Positions 52,400 through 63,998 of a stretch of DNA of 64,000 nt are shown here, in pieces. The notes beneath the pieces are model-generated. The model saw nothing but the letters and a program-made list of their open reading frames with translations, was not told the DNA's origin and did not search any database. Both the position numbers and the translations under genes were made by a program. Position 1 is the stretch's first letter, and the number at the start of each line of letters is the position of its first letter. Origin of the DNA: JAAEPI01 sp965212145 (GTDB lineage Bacteria > Bacteroidota > Bacteroidia > Cytophagales > Cyclobacteriaceae). Location of the stretch: assembly GCA_965212145.1 (NCBI GenBank), contig CBDBUY010000004.1, positions 124,001 through 188,000 of the forward strand, written 5' to 3'.

Positions 52400-54880
52400 A
52401 CAGCTCAGGTAAGTGCTTCAGTGCTGCTGTGTGCAGCTCCAGGTGCAGGCCTGCATGCGGTGCCCGTGTTTGCATGGTATGAAAGGGAACATATTTCATA
52501 CCTTCAGCTAGCCCTATTATCAAAAAGGCATTCAGTTTCCCCGGTGCTGGCCGATTAGTTCAGAGACTTTGACACCTCGTGTCGCTCCTTTTGATGCCCT
52601 GCTCTTTTGCTGAAATGAACGGGCTTTGGCCTCGAGGTGCAGGCGTTGATAAAACTCTGAATGCCTCAACCTGTCCGCCGCAGGAGCGCCTGTGCCAAGG
52701 GCACCACGCCCCCAAGACCTTTGGTCGGGCTTTAGACGCGGCCTCATCTCCCACGCCCAAACCCTTCAGCTTTTAACGCAGCTTCCACCCGGCCCAAGCA
52801 CGGAAGTTCAAACTATGCGGGTAGTATCGAGGAAGTAGGCAGTAACGACTTTCACACTTTGACTGCCTGGGCTGATGGGGGTGGCGCAGTGACGTGGCGG
52901 GCGAGGGAGGCGGGGGCGGTGCTGCCCGCAAGGCGGGGGTAGCGGCGGCGCGGCGGAATTATGCTGAACACCTGTCCTGGCACGGCAGGCAATGCTGGTG
53001 CTGCAGCCGTGGAGCACGACTGCTGGCAGCTACAGGATGTGGGGGAGTTCAGGCTGCGCCTCTCTTCCCTCCACCATCAGCGCCTGAAAGCGCGCGCCGC
53101 CTCACCGGGTCAGTGGCAAAAAGAATCCCAAATCTTGTTCTTGATGCATACCATTTGATTTTGATCCATAACCGGCCACGCACAAACATGGCCCAACCTG
53201 CGCATACTGCAGCAGTGGCCATGCACAAACGCTCAAATTCATGCATGTATGCGGTTGCCGCTGTGTTCACGCAGCTAGGTCAATCCGCTTGACCGGATCG
53301 TATCTTGGGGCAGCATGCGGCAGTCGTCTACAGGGGTCACAACAGATTACAACATAAAACTTACACATGAAAACCCCAAATTGCTCAAGCTTCGACTGCG
53401 CTGTCTATTTTCTTGGCGATAAGGATAATTCTACGTTGAAAACAAGCTGAGCCAGATGAGAGCATCAGAAGTAAAGCAGTGCAACTTGAGTCGCTGAAGC
53501 ACTTCGTGGGTGGAGCCTTTGACTGAAAAGACCTGTTCCATTCAGACCTACTAAGAGCTCATGCTGGACTGTGAGCATCCGCATGCCGCAAGATACCACC
53601 GGCTGCGGCCCTGTTTTGGATAGCGAGCCATGAAGTTGGCGGGTACACCGGCACTTTGAAGCAGCTCGCTGGCCTGACACACGCACAGTGTTGGAAATGC
53701 TGTACCAGATAGGTCTCTGTCAAGTCTCAGGCTGCAGGCAGTGACACTTTAGACTAGGGAGGCCTGCCAAGGTCGACTGCAGGCATTCAAGAGGAAGTCC
53801 TCTCAACTTGAACAAGATGCATGTGTGAGGGACAGGGACTATGGCTGCTTCTTCAGGTGAGATGTGAGGGCGTTGGTGAAGATGATTTCACAACACTAGT
53901 AGCAGATCATCAACGCAGCACCAGGGGATTGAAGAAACAGTCCGAAGAAGCAGGTTTGGGGCTAATGTAACGTCGTAAGCCTGAGTAGCAGAACATCCGT
54001 CTATACTCAAGAAAGTCTGCCAATGTGCGGAAGTCTCAAGACGCAGCCTTGTGTTGAGCCTGGCTCTATCTGGCCTGGCTGTCAATCCATGATGTGTCGT
54101 CTGCTTATCAACATGTTTCATGAAAGTCTGCCGCGGCTGGCCTCGACTTCGATCTACCTGCACACGGTCATGTTTGCGTACATGGGGCGGCATTTGTGGC
54201 CAGAGCATGTTGATACTGCATCTGATTTGAACCAGGAGGCTTCTTGTAAATCAGCGTTTGCCATTTTTCGCTCTCTTCGCCTGAGAGACACAGGAAACAA
54301 CCTCAAAAATGGATTTGAGGCTGCGTGCCAGTCATTTCTCGCAATGCCAGACCAGTTGCACGAAGGCTCATCCAAGCCGAAAAGCACGAAGCACAGTCCC
54401 TTTCCTGATGGTATGCGGAGCACGTTTGGCTTGTCACTGAGACAAACAGGACATGATGGCTGTGAAATTCACACCTCCTTGCCGCAGAATGTCCATTGCC
54501 TTTCTCCTTGTAGAGGATGGCGTCACATTCCTCCAGCAAGTGCGTCGCAGCTGAACATGAGCAGGCATAAGAACAAAGGATTGGTGCCACCGGCTTACAT
54601 CCATGGCCCGCCAGTCATTCCCATTTCCCACCTTGGGTTCAACTTCGCGCTTCTCTTCCAAACCTGCAGGTCCAACTCGGTCTGTGCACACCGCAGCAGG
54701 TGAAACAACTTCTTCGGTGCGTAATGAAAGCATACTTCCACCAAGGGGCACTTAGTCTTGCAGTCTGTGAGGGAGACGGTGCCTCCAGCCGATCCATGCT
54801 GCACTTGGCGTAACAAATGCGCTGCAGATCAGTCATGCAGTTGATGGGCAGACACCTGCCTCTCGCAGATCTTGCTGTGC
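52400..54880. other. No gene recognised upstream of midasin
   Basis: The plus strand near 52,880-52,960 is G-rich (GGCGGGCGAGGGAGGCGGGG), just over 500 bases upstream of the presumed midasin start. That could reflect a promoter-proximal region but is not diagnostic. No convincing exon was found. Confidence 0.35.
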
Positions 54881-54889
54881 TGTAACACT

Positions 54890-55046
54890 TGGTCTTTTCC
54901 CTCGTGTCCCAAGAGGACAACGCTTTCTCCATTATGTGCTTTGCGAAAGGGCTGCTCTCCTGAGTCAGGACATCCGTGCCCCTTTTCAGCGCTGCAAGTG
55001 GCGGTCCACCATTAGGCCAAGCATCTTTGGCTTTGCCAAGCAACAT
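54890..55046 (-). CDS. Unassigned coding-like exon
   Basis: The minus-strand frame starting MLLGKAKDAWPNGG and running through AKHIMEKALSSWDTREK has a protein-like amino-acid balance. It lies about 2.5 kb upstream of the presumed midasin start. No motif is recognised and no neighbouring exon can be joined to it confidently. It could be part of a gene between the secreted-protein gene and midasin, or chance. Confidence 0.2.
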
Positions 55047-55813
55047 CCCCTCTGATGCAGTACCAGGCCTTGAGCTGTACCAAGCAACTGCTTTCTGTTG
55101 AAGGTCAGACCCAGAGGGGTTCTCTACACTATCGAGTTACGGGTGCCATGGTTCGCCTGGGTTTCTGCTTGGCAAGGCCTGGAATACCTCTTACCTCATT
55201 CAATCCTGCGAGTTTTGCGATTTGCGGGTACTGTTTCAGAATCGATGGACTCTACCTTGAGCATTTTGGGCTCTGAGTCTCCCAAACATGAAAGCAAACA
55301 AACATAATGCTTCCAAGATCCTCGAGCAGCAAGAGTGTTTCTCCTGTAGAGCACTTTATTACGCAAAGCAGAAAGATGGTGGTTGCTGCCAGCCGTGCTA
55401 GCCGCCAAGGACTCTTTCAGGGCAGCAGGCTCTCATGCGTGAAAGCTTTAGCAGACCCGGGTCCGGGAAATCGCTGGAGGCAGGCGAGGCTTTCTTGTTG
55501 GACTGTGTCACACAGATAGGTCGCACTGCAGTACCTTGCCAAAGCCAATTGCAAAAGCACGTGGAAAGCCAGTACACATCAGTAAACACTGCCGTGGCCA
55601 GATCTGATTGCCCAAGGTTTCTCAGCTCGCCGATGCTGCTATCTGAAAACAACAACATGCTGATAACCCTTTGATTTCTAGACGTGCGGCAGTCACAGTG
55701 GGTCTGCTGGAAAGGCGTGCAGCTGGCCATAGAGAAATCAAAACATGCCTTGGCGAGGCATTTGGCTGCTCCCTCCTGTCAAGGGATCCCGGCATACCCA
55801 CACATACTAGTTC

Positions 55814-56311
55814 TTAGTCATTGAAGCTCCGCGACAATTGCCGAATGCCGAGTGGTGTCGACACAAGAGAACGGATCAATTGTGCCAGTGTTGGCTCTGG
55901 GTTGCGATCCTTAGCTGATGGTCGAGATCGACACCCACAATTTGCGCGACACGGCGAAGCACAGCTATAGCAACCAGGTACGCTCGAAGCTGTACATGTC
56001 TGACTTTCGGTGTTTTTGAGGATTGAGACCGGGTTTGTTCCCATTCCCATCGGGGAGCTGTGACAACAAAAATGGGCTCTTGCCAAGTTGCTCCACGTCT
56101 CGTCACCGAGAGGAAGCTCGTCGGGATCTGTTGTGAGAAGATCCATCGAATCATCCACGTCTGGCCGAAAATGGATACTCGCGTCAAAAGGATTCTCGAA
56201 GTCTCCCCCAAAAGGCTCTGGACTGCTGGCTCTGGCATGAATGCCAGCAGCTGCTAAAAATGCCAGGACGTGCAGGAACAGGCTTCCTGCATTAGAGTAC
56301 CCATCAGGCAT
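55814..56311 (-). CDS. Putative small secreted cysteine-containing protein
   Basis: An uninterrupted minus-strand frame of 165 codons runs from ATG to stop. The N-terminus has a plausible signal peptide (SLFLHVLAFLAAAGIHARA). An acidic stretch follows (DVDDSMDLLTTDPDELPL), then a cysteine cluster in the second half (CYSCASPCRANCGCRSR). I recognise no family. It lies between the VTT gene and the midasin start, on the same strand as both. The signal-like start, regional amino-acid bias and length argue for a real gene. The alternative is a terminal exon of a larger gene whose upstream exons I cannot see. Confidence 0.4.
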   Translation of the reverse strand: MPDGYSNAGSLFLHVLAFLAAAGIHARASSPEPFGGDFENPFDASIHFRPDVDDSMDLLTTDPDELPLGDETWSNLARAHFCCHSSPMGMGTNPVSILKNTESQTCTASSVPGCYSCASPCRANCGCRSRPSAKDRNPEPTLAQLIRSLVSTPLGIRQLSRSFND

Positions 56312-56760
56312 CGGACTCGTCTACATGGAACTGCAAGGGGCAGACAAGAAATGCTCGGCACAAGTGCTTGAGCCGCTCTGCTGCATACACGGGGCGATGA
56401 ATGGTCAAGCATCCAACTGGGCAGGAAGGCCTTTACCGGGGGGGAGATCTCAAGTGCACAGCGCCCAACTACAGGATCAACATGAAGATTCAGCAAACGA
56501 TTCGGGGAAGATGGTCCGAAAACGCGACTAAAGTGACTAAACCAGCTCTTTGCTCAAAAGCAGGGGGGACTAAAGCTACTAGATGATGGCGTGAGGAATT
56601 CACAAGCTAGCTTTTTCTCCAATAGCATTGAAGAGTGTTCCAAAGGCTCGGACATTTTCCAAGCCCGACAGCATGGAACAGCACGATCAACATCCGAAAG
56701 CCACTTCAGCAACGAGGTGACCGTGAACTTTGAGCAAAGAGCATGTTTGCGCAGAGAATG

Positions 56761-58183
56761 TCAAGGCTCGCGCCGTTGATTTTCGTTCAACGGCTTTCCT
56801 TCGCCGCTCATCATTTCTGCATACTTCTTATAGGAATACCAAGACAAAAGCAAGGACATCACAGCAGACACTGCGAACATGAGAAGGTGCTGCCACTTTG
56901 CGTCCCAAAGCTTGATCTCCCCACCATGGTTCACCATATCATTTGCATCTTGCAAGGACAATCCCAGCGATGCGAAAATGAAGGAGACCCACAAAGTGTG
57001 AGGAATTGCAGCCAGTAGCAGCTTCCACACTGGTATGTGCAAGGTTGCAGGTGCATAGTTTCGGAGCCATATTGGGATAAAGAGAAATCGAAAAAGTATT
57101 TGAAACTGCATGGAGTCGTCGGCCTCCTCCAAGACTTGCAGTGCTTTCTTTGCAGTTGGGAAATTCCCCTCATCAAGCCAGCCTCGGATGGGCTCCTGCA
57201 ACCTTAGATGAAAAGCGAGAACAACAAACGCTTTTTCAATGCAAAACACCTTTGGCAAAGTTGCAGGAAGCGCCCCAGCAATGTACTTATCACAGCCGCA
57301 GCATACAGGCCCAGGAAGTTCAGGGCTGTTCCGCCCCAAAGGCCTGAAGGAGCTCCGAGGATCGCGAAAGATTTTAAGATTCTTCTTCACTTGAGCAGCT
57401 AAGCTCCTGACCGAACATAAGACCGGAGGCTACGCAGATGGCCTGACACACTCGGACTCTAGTCACTATAGTCCACAGAAATCTGAAAAGTCAGACCGTT
57501 TGAAGCCAAGGCCTGCCACAAAGGCACCATGAAAACCACGGTCACCAGCAAAATAAAGGCCCATGCTGCGAACCAACCCCAGCCAGGGCTGTCTGGCAAC
57601 AGGATGAGTGCTTGTCCAATCAAATACGCAGGCCCGAGGGAATACCTTGGACTGCGGAAGTTCAGCAAGCCTATTCACACCTCTTTGAATCTTACTCTCC
57701 TGTACGCTCTACAACAAGCCTCTCAGAAGGCTGACGGCTCTGTGGCTATACTCCTTCAAATCAGACACCAACCAGCATTTTCTGCTCGCTCCTTGTGCCC
57801 GTGAAGTATGCTTGCAATCACACTTCCAATCCCTTGCATCTGCATGATGCTTGATTCGTCTTCTCTGCACTCTGGGGACGCCGAAGAATAGAAAAACTGG
57901 TGCACGTTTGTCAGCTTGCTTGCTGCGCGTGTGCCAAGTTCACTTGCCAATAGGAACTTGCTGGGCGGGGGCTACAACATCTGGGAGGACTGGAGCTGGT
58001 TGCAGAGGGGAGCCCTTCGGGCGTGCAATGGCGCATTTGCAACAGGAATTGACAAGCGGTGGCTTTTCTAGAACGTAGAATTTGCGAGCAGGAAAGCCTG
58101 CTGCGTAGTTGATAAGAGATGTCTCGGATACCTGCATGGGTGACTATACGGTTCACCTTTAAACTACTTTCTGGGGTTTCCAA
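56761..58183 (-). CDS. VTT-domain (TVP38/TMEM64, SNARE-associated) membrane protein
   Basis: VTT-domain proteins are multi-pass membrane proteins of the secretory pathway, related to TVP38, TMEM64 and TMEM41 lipid scramblases. The last exon (about 57,330-56,761) encodes an amphipathic helix (ALQVLEEADDS), then FQILFRFLFIPIWLRNYAP. That is the family's Arg-x-Phe-x-x-x-Pro...Asn-Tyr core in membrane. It is followed by the PVWKLLLAAIPHTLWVSFIF span, a final hydrophobic span (HLLMFAVSAVMSLLLSWYSY) and a charged tail ending at a stop. An upstream exon (about 57,670-57,460) carries a membrane span (WFAAWAFILLVTVVFMVPLW). A further exon near 57.85 kb (QMQGIGSVIASILHGHKERA) may belong to it. The start codon is not certain. 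The call is by motif pattern and hydropathy. Confidence 0.6.
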
Positions 58184-58902
58184 CCACTCAGCAGCTCATC
58201 ATCGACCTGGTCTGACAGTTTTCGATATTTACGCGGATTGTTGCCAATCGTTGTAAACGAGTATCCTGGATGCTTGATCTTTCCTGACTTGTCCATTGCT
58301 ACCTTCCATCTTTGCTCTTGACAGCTATTGCAGATCATCGATCACTAATTCATCATCCTTTTTTGCGACGATATCTTGATGGTGGACGGTGAGTAACCCA
58401 TGAGAGCTTCACAAGAAGTTTTAGATGAAGACAATGCAGCGCATGTTTACTTGGATGTTCTCTACTAAACCTAATCCCAAAAGTTAAGGTTGTCAGCATG
58501 ACCAACACAATGAACTTAGTGACGCCTGAACTTCAAAAATCTCCAAATTTGTCTTTACACCGGACTATGGTCCGTTTATTGTATTTTTGCCATCATTTTA
58601 CCTGTCATAATCCCGAAACATAACTTATGCTACACCAGTTGCAAATTCTAGAAGGTTGACGCGGTACATCAGAAAAGATCCTGAAGGCTATGTCCTGACC
58701 AGAAGAAAAAGTCTAGTTGTAAATTCCACATCTGGGTTGTGGAATACACGCTCTGGTTGTACATGGCCCTACTCTCGGCCTGTGCCCCCCTACCCAGTGT
58801 TCAATCTTAATGTCGCCTTGTGGTAGGGGGTAATCAACTGCTTGAAGTGATTGGTCCAATAGAGGAAGGAGCAGGCCTATAGCAACACTTCCGATGCACC
58901 TC

Positions 58903-59205
58903 TCAGTTTATTGATGCAGCAAATCCACGAGGCCTGGGCTTCAGCGTCACCCCATGCAAACTTGCGTGGGGAATCATACCAACAGCTAAACTCCAAACAG
59001 CTAGTGGACAACATGGCACCAAAACCATGCAGAGCGGCACTAAAACCGCTGAGAGAACTGCCGTCGCCAGGCAGATCAAAATAGAAACATACTGGAAAGT
59101 GCGCTCTCGGGTCTCATGGCTCCATGCTGTCATTTCTGGGATACTACATTGCGAGAGAGGTCTGAGCCAGGCCGCTGTCACACAGCTGCTGCTCGATTGC
59201 TTCAC
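58903..59205 (-). CDS. Unrecognised exon with two hydrophobic segments
   Basis: This minus-strand frame of about 100 residues contains two consecutive hydrophobic stretches (VSILICLATAVLSAVLVPL and PLAVWSLAVGMIP) that could be membrane spans, and ends at a stop codon. No family motif is recognised. It lies upstream of the VTT-type membrane protein and could be an extra exon of that gene, a separate gene or chance. The minus-strand frame around 59.5-59.7 kb (HLERLQNKFRQAHRVLSD) also looks helix-forming but cannot be joined to it with confidence. Confidence 0.25.
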   Translation of the reverse strand: MKQSSSSCVTAAWLRPLSQCSIPEMTAWSHETRERTFQYVSILICLATAVLSAVLVPLCMVLVPCCPLAVWSLAVGMIPHASLHGVTLKPRPRGFAASIN

Positions 59206-59299
59206 GTGTCACACCACGCATAGTTGTTGTTTTCACCGATTTCAGGGGACGTCGCTTTGGACATAGAAACACACCTGCCTACCCCACGCATTGGAACCG

Positions 59300-60740
59300 G
59301 TTAAGCAGGGGCTGGTGCGCAGCTGCCAGCTGCCAACTGCAGCTGCAAAGGCAGCGCATAGGTTAAAAGTATTGTGCCACGCACTTGTTGACATGACCGC
59401 GTCAACAGAAGGCATTTCTGCACTTTGGCTAGCAGTGCATCGGTTTTGTACTGCACTTGATGCCATACCTTGGTGTTGCTGCGCGCTGCGTCCTCTGTAG
59501 GAGTTACACCTGCAAAAGCGTGCAAGATATGCGGCACCTCAGGCCTGCACTGCTTCTCAGCTGTCGTGGTAGGCTCCTCATACCTAAAGGCGTCTGCAGG
59601 CATCCAGAAACATCGCTGAGGACCCGATGAGCTTGCCTGAACTTGTTTTGTAGTCTCTCAAGATGCGCTGTGGCTGTGAGACAGCGTTTGATCCTGACAT
59701 CTTCAGAAGATGTTTCAAAGCGGCAGACTTGTGAGAACCACGCCACACTAAAAGACAAGGCTGGGTCCTGTGTTCCACACCATTCTCGGACTCCATGCCC
59801 CTCACAAGGACATCAGGGAACCCGTAAAATGCGAAACTGATATGACTGAACCCAGGCCTCAGAGTCCCCCAGAATGCTGCACACTTGGAGCGGGCCTCTG
59901 TCCTTGGCAGCGCAGTCTACATTCAGTCAAAACACTTCGTACACCAGGCACATTGAACACTTACTATAATACCACCTAAAAAGACATCTAGAAATGCTGT
60001 CAAGGGACATGTCCTGCTTTTTCGTCAGCACGATGCTGTCAGCAATCTGCTGCATGGAGCAAGTCCCCTTCTGAATCTTATTCACCACCTCTTCGCCTGC
60101 AGGTCATAGCTGCTTAGCCACTCTTTAAATAGCACATCAGCAAAACACACGCTGAATCCACTGACAACTGCCAGATCCGCCAAGGCACATTCACTTTTCT
60201 CTGCGAAATCTGTTTCCCCCAAGAGTGGGCCTTATGAAAAACAATCACTGATCCGGCGTACATTCTCATGACACGCGAAGTGCCGAAGTCATGGAGCATG
60301 CTTGTGCTCTGCAGATGACCAGCACGACATCAAGTAAAACTCACTACATGCGCATGTACGTCTGGATGTTGTACGAGACTCGGCCACTTCAGTCGATTGT
60401 TTCGCCTATCGATGAAGGCAAGGACTCGATGATGACAATTTACACATCGTCCTTTCGGAGTTCTTGCTCTGTAGCTCTATACTTCTTGACATGGCGTTTC
60501 TTGTTCCTGAGCTCCTCTGCAGTTATGTCTTGTTCTGTCTCCTACTGCATTCTATCTGTTTCGTCTTCGTTCTTGTTTTCGTACCCTCCTTCCCCCTTGC
60601 ACAACATGTCGCGGAATCAAACAGTTTGCAGATTCCTGCTTCAGTATGTCAGGCTACAAAGAAGCCTCTGCGTCTCACTATACCACCAGCTACGCGCTTT
60701 GAAAGAGATTCTTATTGACTAACATCATTGATGACAGTGT
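59300..60740. other. No clear gene
   Basis: Weak minus-strand helical frames occur near 59.6 kb. The plus strand at 60.46-60.61 kb is T-rich and gives a spurious hydrophobic frame. Nothing could be assigned. Confidence 0.4.
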
Positions 60741-60749
60741 GAACCCGAC

Positions 60750-60990
60750 ACTGCAGTCAGGTGCATATCAGCCACAACTGAGGCAAGCTCGGGGCGTATC
60801 GATGATTTCAGTTCCGTCTGGATCTTCCAGGACCACCGGTAGTTCTTCCGAATCTTCATAGAGCCCCGGGTCAGTGTCTCCGTGTAGTGGTGAACTGCCT
60901 GATGTTTGGGATCGAGGAATTTCAGAAAAACACCGTTGCAGCCCCTGACGCGGCCTGTCGCCGGAAGGCTCTTGTTCAGCAGCAACCAAC
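60750..60990 (-). CDS. Possible VOC/glyoxalase-like exon
   Basis: Two overlapping minus-strand frames both look protein-like. One reads GVFLKFLDPKHQAVHHYTET. The other, one base away, reads YEDSEELPVVLEDPDGTEI. VLEDPDGxEI is the kind of ending seen in vicinal-oxygen-chelate (glyoxalase) domains, where the glutamate binds metal. The switch falls in a CCCGGGG run near 60,870, so either an indel or a short intron separates the two halves. No other part of a VOC domain was found nearby. The call rests on one motif and is tentative. Confidence 0.3.
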
Positions 60991-61019
60991 CTTTGGCACC
61001 CGGTGGACTGCAGCACAGT

Positions 61020-61760
61020 ATAACCCCAAATATATATGTATATACCCTATTATAGTAGTTACCATTTTCTTTTCCATTATCCCAGCATAACCCTATATAC
61101 TATATGGTATTTTCCATGTTCTTTTCCATCATTCCTTACAATACCCGAATATGCTATATAACCCCTATATAACCCTAAAATATACCGGGATAAGAAACCC
61201 CTATATAACCCTATCATACTATTAACCCCAATACATATACACACGTATATGTATATATCTACACCCCATTATAATATTGCAACCCCAATATACTATGTAA
61301 CCCTCATATAACCCTGATGGAACTCCTGTATAAACTAATATACTAAAACCCCTGTATAACCCTGATATACCCCCTATATAATCCCTATAATCCCTATAGT
61401 TTCCATTTTCTTTTCTATTATCCCTATACTACCCAAATCTACATAACCCCAATATACTATATAACCCCTGATATAGAGGTTATACTGGGATGATGACCCC
61501 TGTATAATCCTATCATAATAATAACCCCAATATATTTAATCTAGGATAATATCATAACCCCTATATATATATTATGCACCCTACTATACTATTATAGCCC
61601 TAATATATATACCCTATCACAATATTATAACCCCAATTTTCTATACCACGCCCATATAACCCTAATATAACCCTAATATGGCATCACTCCTATATAACCC
61701 TAAGATAGTAGTGTCCATTTCATTTCCCATTTTCTTTTCCATTTGATTCTCCATTATTGG
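61020..61760. repeat. AT-rich left arm of a large imperfect inverted repeat
   Basis: This stretch consists almost entirely of degenerate units such as ATATAACCC and CCCTATATA, with scattered TTTCCATTTTC motifs. It pairs imperfectly with the arm at 61,890-62,110, which reads in the opposite sense (GGGTTATATA and GAAAATGGAAA type units). One exact pairing is CCTATAGTTTCCATTTT at 61,393-61,409 against AAAATGGAAACTATAGG at 61,988-62,004. No coding potential is visible. Confidence 0.75.
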
Positions 61761-61779
61761 GGGTGATATCCCTAGCTTC

Positions 61780-61885
61780 CACCGAACACCAAAGCAGATG
61801 CTCAGATGCCGGCGTCGTCGCCTCCAGCGACGCGGCGGCGGCGGGGGGCTCGGTTTGGGTTTGGGAGGTCCTCCCCATGGGCACA
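61780..61885. other. GC-rich core between the AT-rich arms
   Basis: A short block made largely of G and C (CGTCGTCGCC, GCGGCGGCGGCGGGG, GGTTTGGGTTTGGGAGG) sits exactly between the two AT-rich inverted arms. It has no recognisable coding sequence. The abrupt composition switch makes it look like the loop or insertion centre of the inverted structure. Confidence 0.5.
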
Positions 61886-61889
61886 GAAT

Positions 61890-62110
61890 ATCAGGATCAT
61901 ATAGGAGTACTATATTTGATTAGAGTTATATAAGGGCTATATAGTATATTGGGTTTATATAGATTGGGGTAGTATAAGGATAATGGAAAAATGGAAACTA
62001 TAGGTATTATATTGGGACTATATTATTATGTATATGTATATATATAAAGCGAGGTGCAATATAGGGAAAGTGGAAACGAATATGGAAACTACTATATACT
62101 ATACAAGGTT
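61890..62110. repeat. AT-rich right arm of the inverted repeat
   Basis: Units such as GGGCTATATAG and TATATTGGG read as the reverse complement of the units in the left arm at 61,020-61,760. A related single arm occurs at 12,830-12,945, so the family is dispersed. It lies just beyond the 3' end of the tyrosinase-like gene. Confidence 0.65.
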
Positions 62111-63998
62111 ATATTATAGGCTTCAATCCTTTGTTTTGGTGGTGCAGCTGCTGCTGCTGCTGCAGAAACATGAAACCAACCAGCTGTCCTGGCCAAACTC
62201 CTGCCATGGGATGATACAAAAAGAATTCATAGAAACGAGCATGCTCTGCCGAAGCAGCATCTAAACGACTGGAGTGGCTTGCTGTTGCAAGGTTTGGGCC
62301 TGGCTCGATGTAGCCGTCGTAGCCAATGCAAACAACGGGATTCGAGCAGGGCAGCTGGCAGCCACAGGTTTGTGAAGCACCCGAGGCAAACAGCTTGTTC
62401 ACCAGTGGCAGCTGGCGCCTCTACACACTTCAGCTCCGGGTTCCAGCGACCCATCCATTCCTTTCTCTTCACATTGTAGTGGGTCATATCTCTCTCGCCT
62501 TGGCGTGTTGCATTGAACTCACAGTTTGTTTGGGGCGCCAGGCACGTCTTGCTGTGAACTGTACATGAAAACTGCTTTGGCTGCCAATTGGTAGCTCAAG
62601 AACCTTCCCAAGACTCTCAGGCATCTACACCACAAATATGTATACTGTATACATATATATATATGGGACGGATTAATGTAGAAGGATATACTCAATACAC
62701 ACTATCACGTTCGCAGGTCAGCCAGGCAACACGTTTGACAGGTTGAGCAGGTGGAGTGCTCGTCTTCCTTGTTGTGCTTCCACGCCTGGAACAGCAAACA
62801 AGCATCAACCTTGCATGTGTTGGCATCACCCCTGCCTGCCAGAAGGTAAACATGAAGTCCACCACACCATGGTGTAACCAAAAGACCGGGTCAAGAGTCG
62901 AATCTGCAAGGTTTGCCATGTTGCCACCTTTCTCGGGGCCAGCTCCCCACGGTTCTACGGTCATGCGATCAGGCTTCCAACAAACCAGTTAAATGCAAAC
63001 TGCTGTTTACCCTCCACTCTCCAAATATTCGATCTCCACCGTGCCTACATCTGTATGGATGGTCACGTGCATGCTCTCAAATTTCTGCTGGATCCGTTCG
63101 AAGCTGTCATGCTCGTTTGTCAAAGCTGCCTCAACAAAGCCATGTAAAGGTTCGTCTTTCTGACTCGCAAGTTCTTCGAAGCTTAATTCAGGCAACTCGC
63201 CATGCACACAGGCAGAGCAACCACTTGGGGAAATCTCCACGGCTTTCGTGACAGGCAAGATGCACCTCATTCACGGCACACAAGTTGCAGTAAATTTGGA
63301 GACGCAGTCCGTCCCACCAATGTTACACGGCCCCCTCTCGGCACAGACAAGCTGCATGACGACTTATCTGCATGCGGATTCATGGTGAAGCCCTTGCCAA
63401 TGCCCTCTACCACCTTGGTCCGGCATGCGCATTAATATTGATGCCTCGAGAAACTTGCTGATAGGAGTCCTTCAGCTGCCAATGAACCGAAGCAGATTGT
63501 GATGATCAACGGTGTTCTGGCCAAGGGGCACATTGGCTCCAACCATAGTTGTAGCACCAATGGGCTCTACGTCTTGGGACCCCAAAAGGATTGCCATATC
63601 TATTTGGCGCCCATGTCTTGGAACCTGAGCTATCTGGACAGGCAAGTTACAGGCCAGGCTCAGCCTGATTCCACAATGCTTTTGAAGCAAGTTCAGCCAC
63701 GGCACCCCAGATGTTTCCTGCTTCTCTGAATGAATTCCAATAAGGCAGCGTGATGCTGCAGTCATTGCAGAGCCTCACCACAACACATGGAAGACAGAGC
63801 ACGCAGCTAAGTTCTAACAGATTCGCTGCAAGTTGACAGATAGCTGACAAGTTTCTTCTGGAGAGATGTTTCCAGGTCATACATCATGTGCCGATGACAG
63901 ACCCAGAATTCGTCTTCGTGATGATGGCAATTCCTTGTCTTGCACAGGCTGTCTGTGACACGTCTGCTTCCGAAGCCGCATAAACCTACGCTTGCCAC
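62110..63998 (-). CDS. Tyrosinase/hemocyanin-type copper protein, multi-exon, possibly partial at the window edge
   Basis: Tyrosinase-family type-3 copper proteins oxidise phenols using six histidines in a CuA and a CuB site. Pieces appear in family order on the minus strand. Near 63.85 kb, HRHMMYDLETSLQKKL resembles the third CuA histidine helix (HRxxLxxFExxL). Near 63.75 kb, ITLPYWN matches the family's LPYWDW motif. Near 63.4 kb, VVEGIGKGFTMNPHAD resembles the segment between the copper sites. Near 63.1 kb, FESMHVTIHTDVG supplies the first CuB histidines. Near 62.9 kb, STLDPVFWLHHGVVDFMF is a near-perfect CuB signature (DPxFWLHHxxVD). Further in-frame sequence near 62.45 and 62.35 kb (CVEAPAATGE, CGCQLPCSNPVVC) may be a cysteine-rich C-terminal part. 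The frame changes between pieces, so at least five exons are inferred. The N-terminus, including the first CuA histidines, was not located and may lie beyond position 64,000. Substrate is unknown. Confidence 0.75.

Noticed and set aside
55435..55520. Plus-strand RPGSGKS that resembles a P-loop
   Set aside because: It lacks the following hydrophobic helix and Walker B. All neighbouring genes are on the minus strand.
60464..60718. Hydrophobic plus-strand frame resembling a membrane protein
   Set aside because: It is explained by T/C-rich DNA. Other frames are equally open and no family pattern is present.
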